Assembly (NCBI RefSeq): GCF_001411555.2
Contig: NC_049916.1
Span: forward strand, 24,756,558-24,820,557
DNA: 64,000 nt
Reading direction: 5' to 3'
From: Juglans regia
Lineage: Eukaryota > Streptophyta > Magnoliopsida > Fagales > Juglandaceae
The notes beneath the pieces were generated by a model. That model had not been told where the DNA came from. It saw nothing but the letters and a program-made list of their open reading frames with translations, and did not search any database. The translations under genes were made by a program, and so were the position numbers. Of the stretch, positions 62,114-64,000 are shown piece by piece. Within the stretch, counting starts at the first letter, position 1, and the number at the start of each line of letters is the position of its first letter.

Positions 62114-64000
62114 TGATACCTTGTATGTACGTGTATTTTGACTAAGAAATTATTGCATTTCTTAGAATTGTAAGCTTTCTTGTTTTAAATTTTAGATGAT
62201 TTATGTGGTATTATTTTACGACTTTAAACTGTAAAATTTAATTCAATGTGTTTTATTGTTATTAATTATTATTAATTATTTAAAATACTCTTTATTTTAA
62301 ATCAGTTTTTTGTTGGATTTTATTATTTTATTTTACTTAATCATTGTGTTTAAATTAGTTTATTCAAATTGCCGTTTTGAAATCATTTTCGTTAGATCAG
62401 TGTCGAGACCCCGAGTTGAAAGACTGGACCTCATTTCTTTTCCTCACTTTCTCTTTTTCCCCTTTTCTTTTTTTTCTTTTTTTCCTCTTTTTCTTTTTCC
62501 TCCTTTCTTTTTCCCCTGCCTTTCTCTTCCCGCACGCGAGCCCCTCCCCTCTACCGGTCTGTTTTCTTCGTCCACCCACAGCGCCGTCGTGTGCCATCCA
62601 TGGCTGCCACCGCCCCTCTCATTTTCTTGCCCTCCAGCCAGCAACCACCCCCCTCCATTTTCAACTCCTCCCTCATCACCGTTAGCCTCCACGCACAGCT
62701 GCAAGCCACACAGTCTTTGTGTTCCAGCTCCGCTGTCGCGCCACCGTTGGCCACCATCTTTTCACCATTGCACCGGTAGCCTCCCAGCTACCTAACCCAC
62801 CCATCCTTAGCTCCAATCCGCCACCGGTGAAGCCCCTCCATCCCCAGTTCTGATTTGGGTGTTTTGGCCTTCAACCGCCGCCCACAGCCAACCAAGTAGT
62901 TTCACCAACACTTGTAAGCCATTCCCTAGCCATCTCAAGTCTTAGTTTGTCCCCATTTGAAATTGGAATTTTTGAGACCCACAACTTTACCGTGAATTGC
63001 ACTGTTTCGTTTCTGTGTCGCCACTTCTAGCACCTTCGTGATCCTTCAAAAATTATATTATAGCACTGTATGTATTTTGCCAAAGAACTTTTGAGATTTA
63101 ACTGTACTTTTGCGCTAACTCATATTTACTGTGAATTGGTTGGTTGTGCCGGACTGAGTCCGAGGAGTAAGGGGGTTAGTTGAATTGGAGGATGAAGCTA
63201 TTTGTGTGATTGGATTATGCTGGGATTTGTTGACAGTTGGATATTTGTGTCGTGTCTTGAACATTGCATAATTGTACGCACAAGACACTGCATAATTGTA
63301 CGCATGTTCATGTTTGTAAATGAAAACTAGGTTTTCGCATAATTGCATACATGTTCATGTGTATATTAGAAAATTGGGTTTTCATGTGCGAAATGGTTTT
63401 TGAGTGCGTGTGTATCACGATCCCAAGCCGAGATGGGGTATTATCTCGGTGCAGCTCCTCAGGTAACTTAGGAGTGGAATATACTGAGTAACGTCCCCTG
63501 GGTTGTTGCTAGGCGACAACGGCATCGGGCGGAATGGTAACGCTCTCGTGCCGACTCTATAGCCCCTTGCTGGCGGGGGTTAGAGGATGCTTGGCCACGA
63601 ACGCGCTGGGTGCGGAATAGGCATCGCTCGTTACGAAGTCACTCACATGACCGTTACTCCTGGTGTGACGAATGGAGCCAGGGTATGCAGATGGTTCCTA
63701 GGGAAGATCATGGTGCATACGGTTAAAATGGATTATTAGGCTATTTTCTGAGAAAATTGTGTGTTTTGGATAAAAGCATTCTATGTGAACCATTTTATGG
63801 GAAAATAGTAGAATATTGTTTTGGGCCATTTTCGAGGAAAATGGAGAGAAATGTTTTAATGAAATGTTTTGGACCAAAATCAGATTTTGGCGTGCGTTAG
63901 AAAATATTCATTTTCGGGAAAAATGAGATTTTGGGTTTAATGCATATTCTATGATATGCACGCATATCTGTTGATTGCATTAACGCACTTTTATCTCTTG
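62114..64000 (+). repeat. 3' LTR of the LARD-like element (incomplete)
   Basis: Aligns with 57271-58850 of the 5' LTR; about 430 bp more are expected beyond the window. It retains the GC-rich block (about 62590-62890) missing from the 5' copy, so it is the better representative of the family. Confidence 0.82.

Larger units (their letters stand above)
57271..64000 (+). mobile_element. LTR element with about 2-kb LTRs and non-coding interior (LARD-like), truncated by the window edge
   Basis: 5' LTR 57271-59282, primer-binding site right after, a 2.8-kb interior, a polypurine tract and a 3' LTR from 62114 to the window end. No gag or pol frame survives in the interior: it is either a large retrotransposon derivative or a fully decayed Ty3/Gypsy element. 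It landed in the zf-RVT part of LINE-2, so it is younger than that LINE. Confidence 0.82.

Overview
The window is nuclear DNA of a flowering plant, most likely a woody eudicot. Three spliced genes with plant-specific features (a WDR13-like WD40 protein, a SHORT LIFE BAH-PHD reader, a lectin-tailed beta-galactosidase) sit in AT-rich spacers with MITEs, plant L1-type LINEs and long-LTR Ty3/Gypsy remnants. The MITE termini look familiar from Fagales/Juglandaceae, but that placement is a guess. Exon models were built by hand from splice sites, reading frame and family resemblance. No search was run.

Left third (1-23.4 kb), genic: a 12-exon WDR13 homologue on + (1832-7387, 484 aa) with an 8-codon upstream ORF ending one base before its start; a tRNA-Glu(CTC) gene (8002-8074); a 5-exon SHL homologue on - (8650-14228, 216 aa) whose intron 3 carries about 1.3 kb of organelle-derived DNA, including a decayed plastid 16S rRNA piece, and whose intron 4 carries a clean Tourist-like MITE; and a 19-exon BGAL3-like beta-galactosidase on - (16982-23055, 847 aa) whose promoter holds a duplicated block.

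Middle (23.4-42.2 kb), mobile DNA: MITEs; a full-length, 5.6 kb LINE (25602-31244) with a 15-bp target duplication, dead through nonsense codons and frameshifts, two of them 5-bp tandem duplications; a 364-bp solo LTR (33653-34016, TSD TCATC) inside a repeat-like stretch; a 1.56-kb terminal-inverted-repeat element (36552-38115); and a 3.35-kb solo LTR (38885-42230, TSD TGATC).

Right third (42.3-64 kb), nested insertions: a DUF247 pseudogene on - (42336-46292) split by a 2.5-kb reverse-oriented solo LTR (TSD TGAAT); then a second LINE (about 46.55-57.27 kb) whose ORF1 is split by two solo LTRs (47941-50589; 50682-53760, TSD AACGC) and whose 3' end is cut by an LTR element with 2-kb LTRs and a non-coding interior (57271 to beyond the window). 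Both LINEs join ORF1 to ORF2 by the same ATGA overlap. Four long solo LTRs share a 3' module with a conserved internal-exon signature, but have different 5' modules; one LTR is a mosaic. The LTR splice architecture and modularity are the best candidates for something undescribed. I saw no CRISPR array, bacterial operon or defence system.
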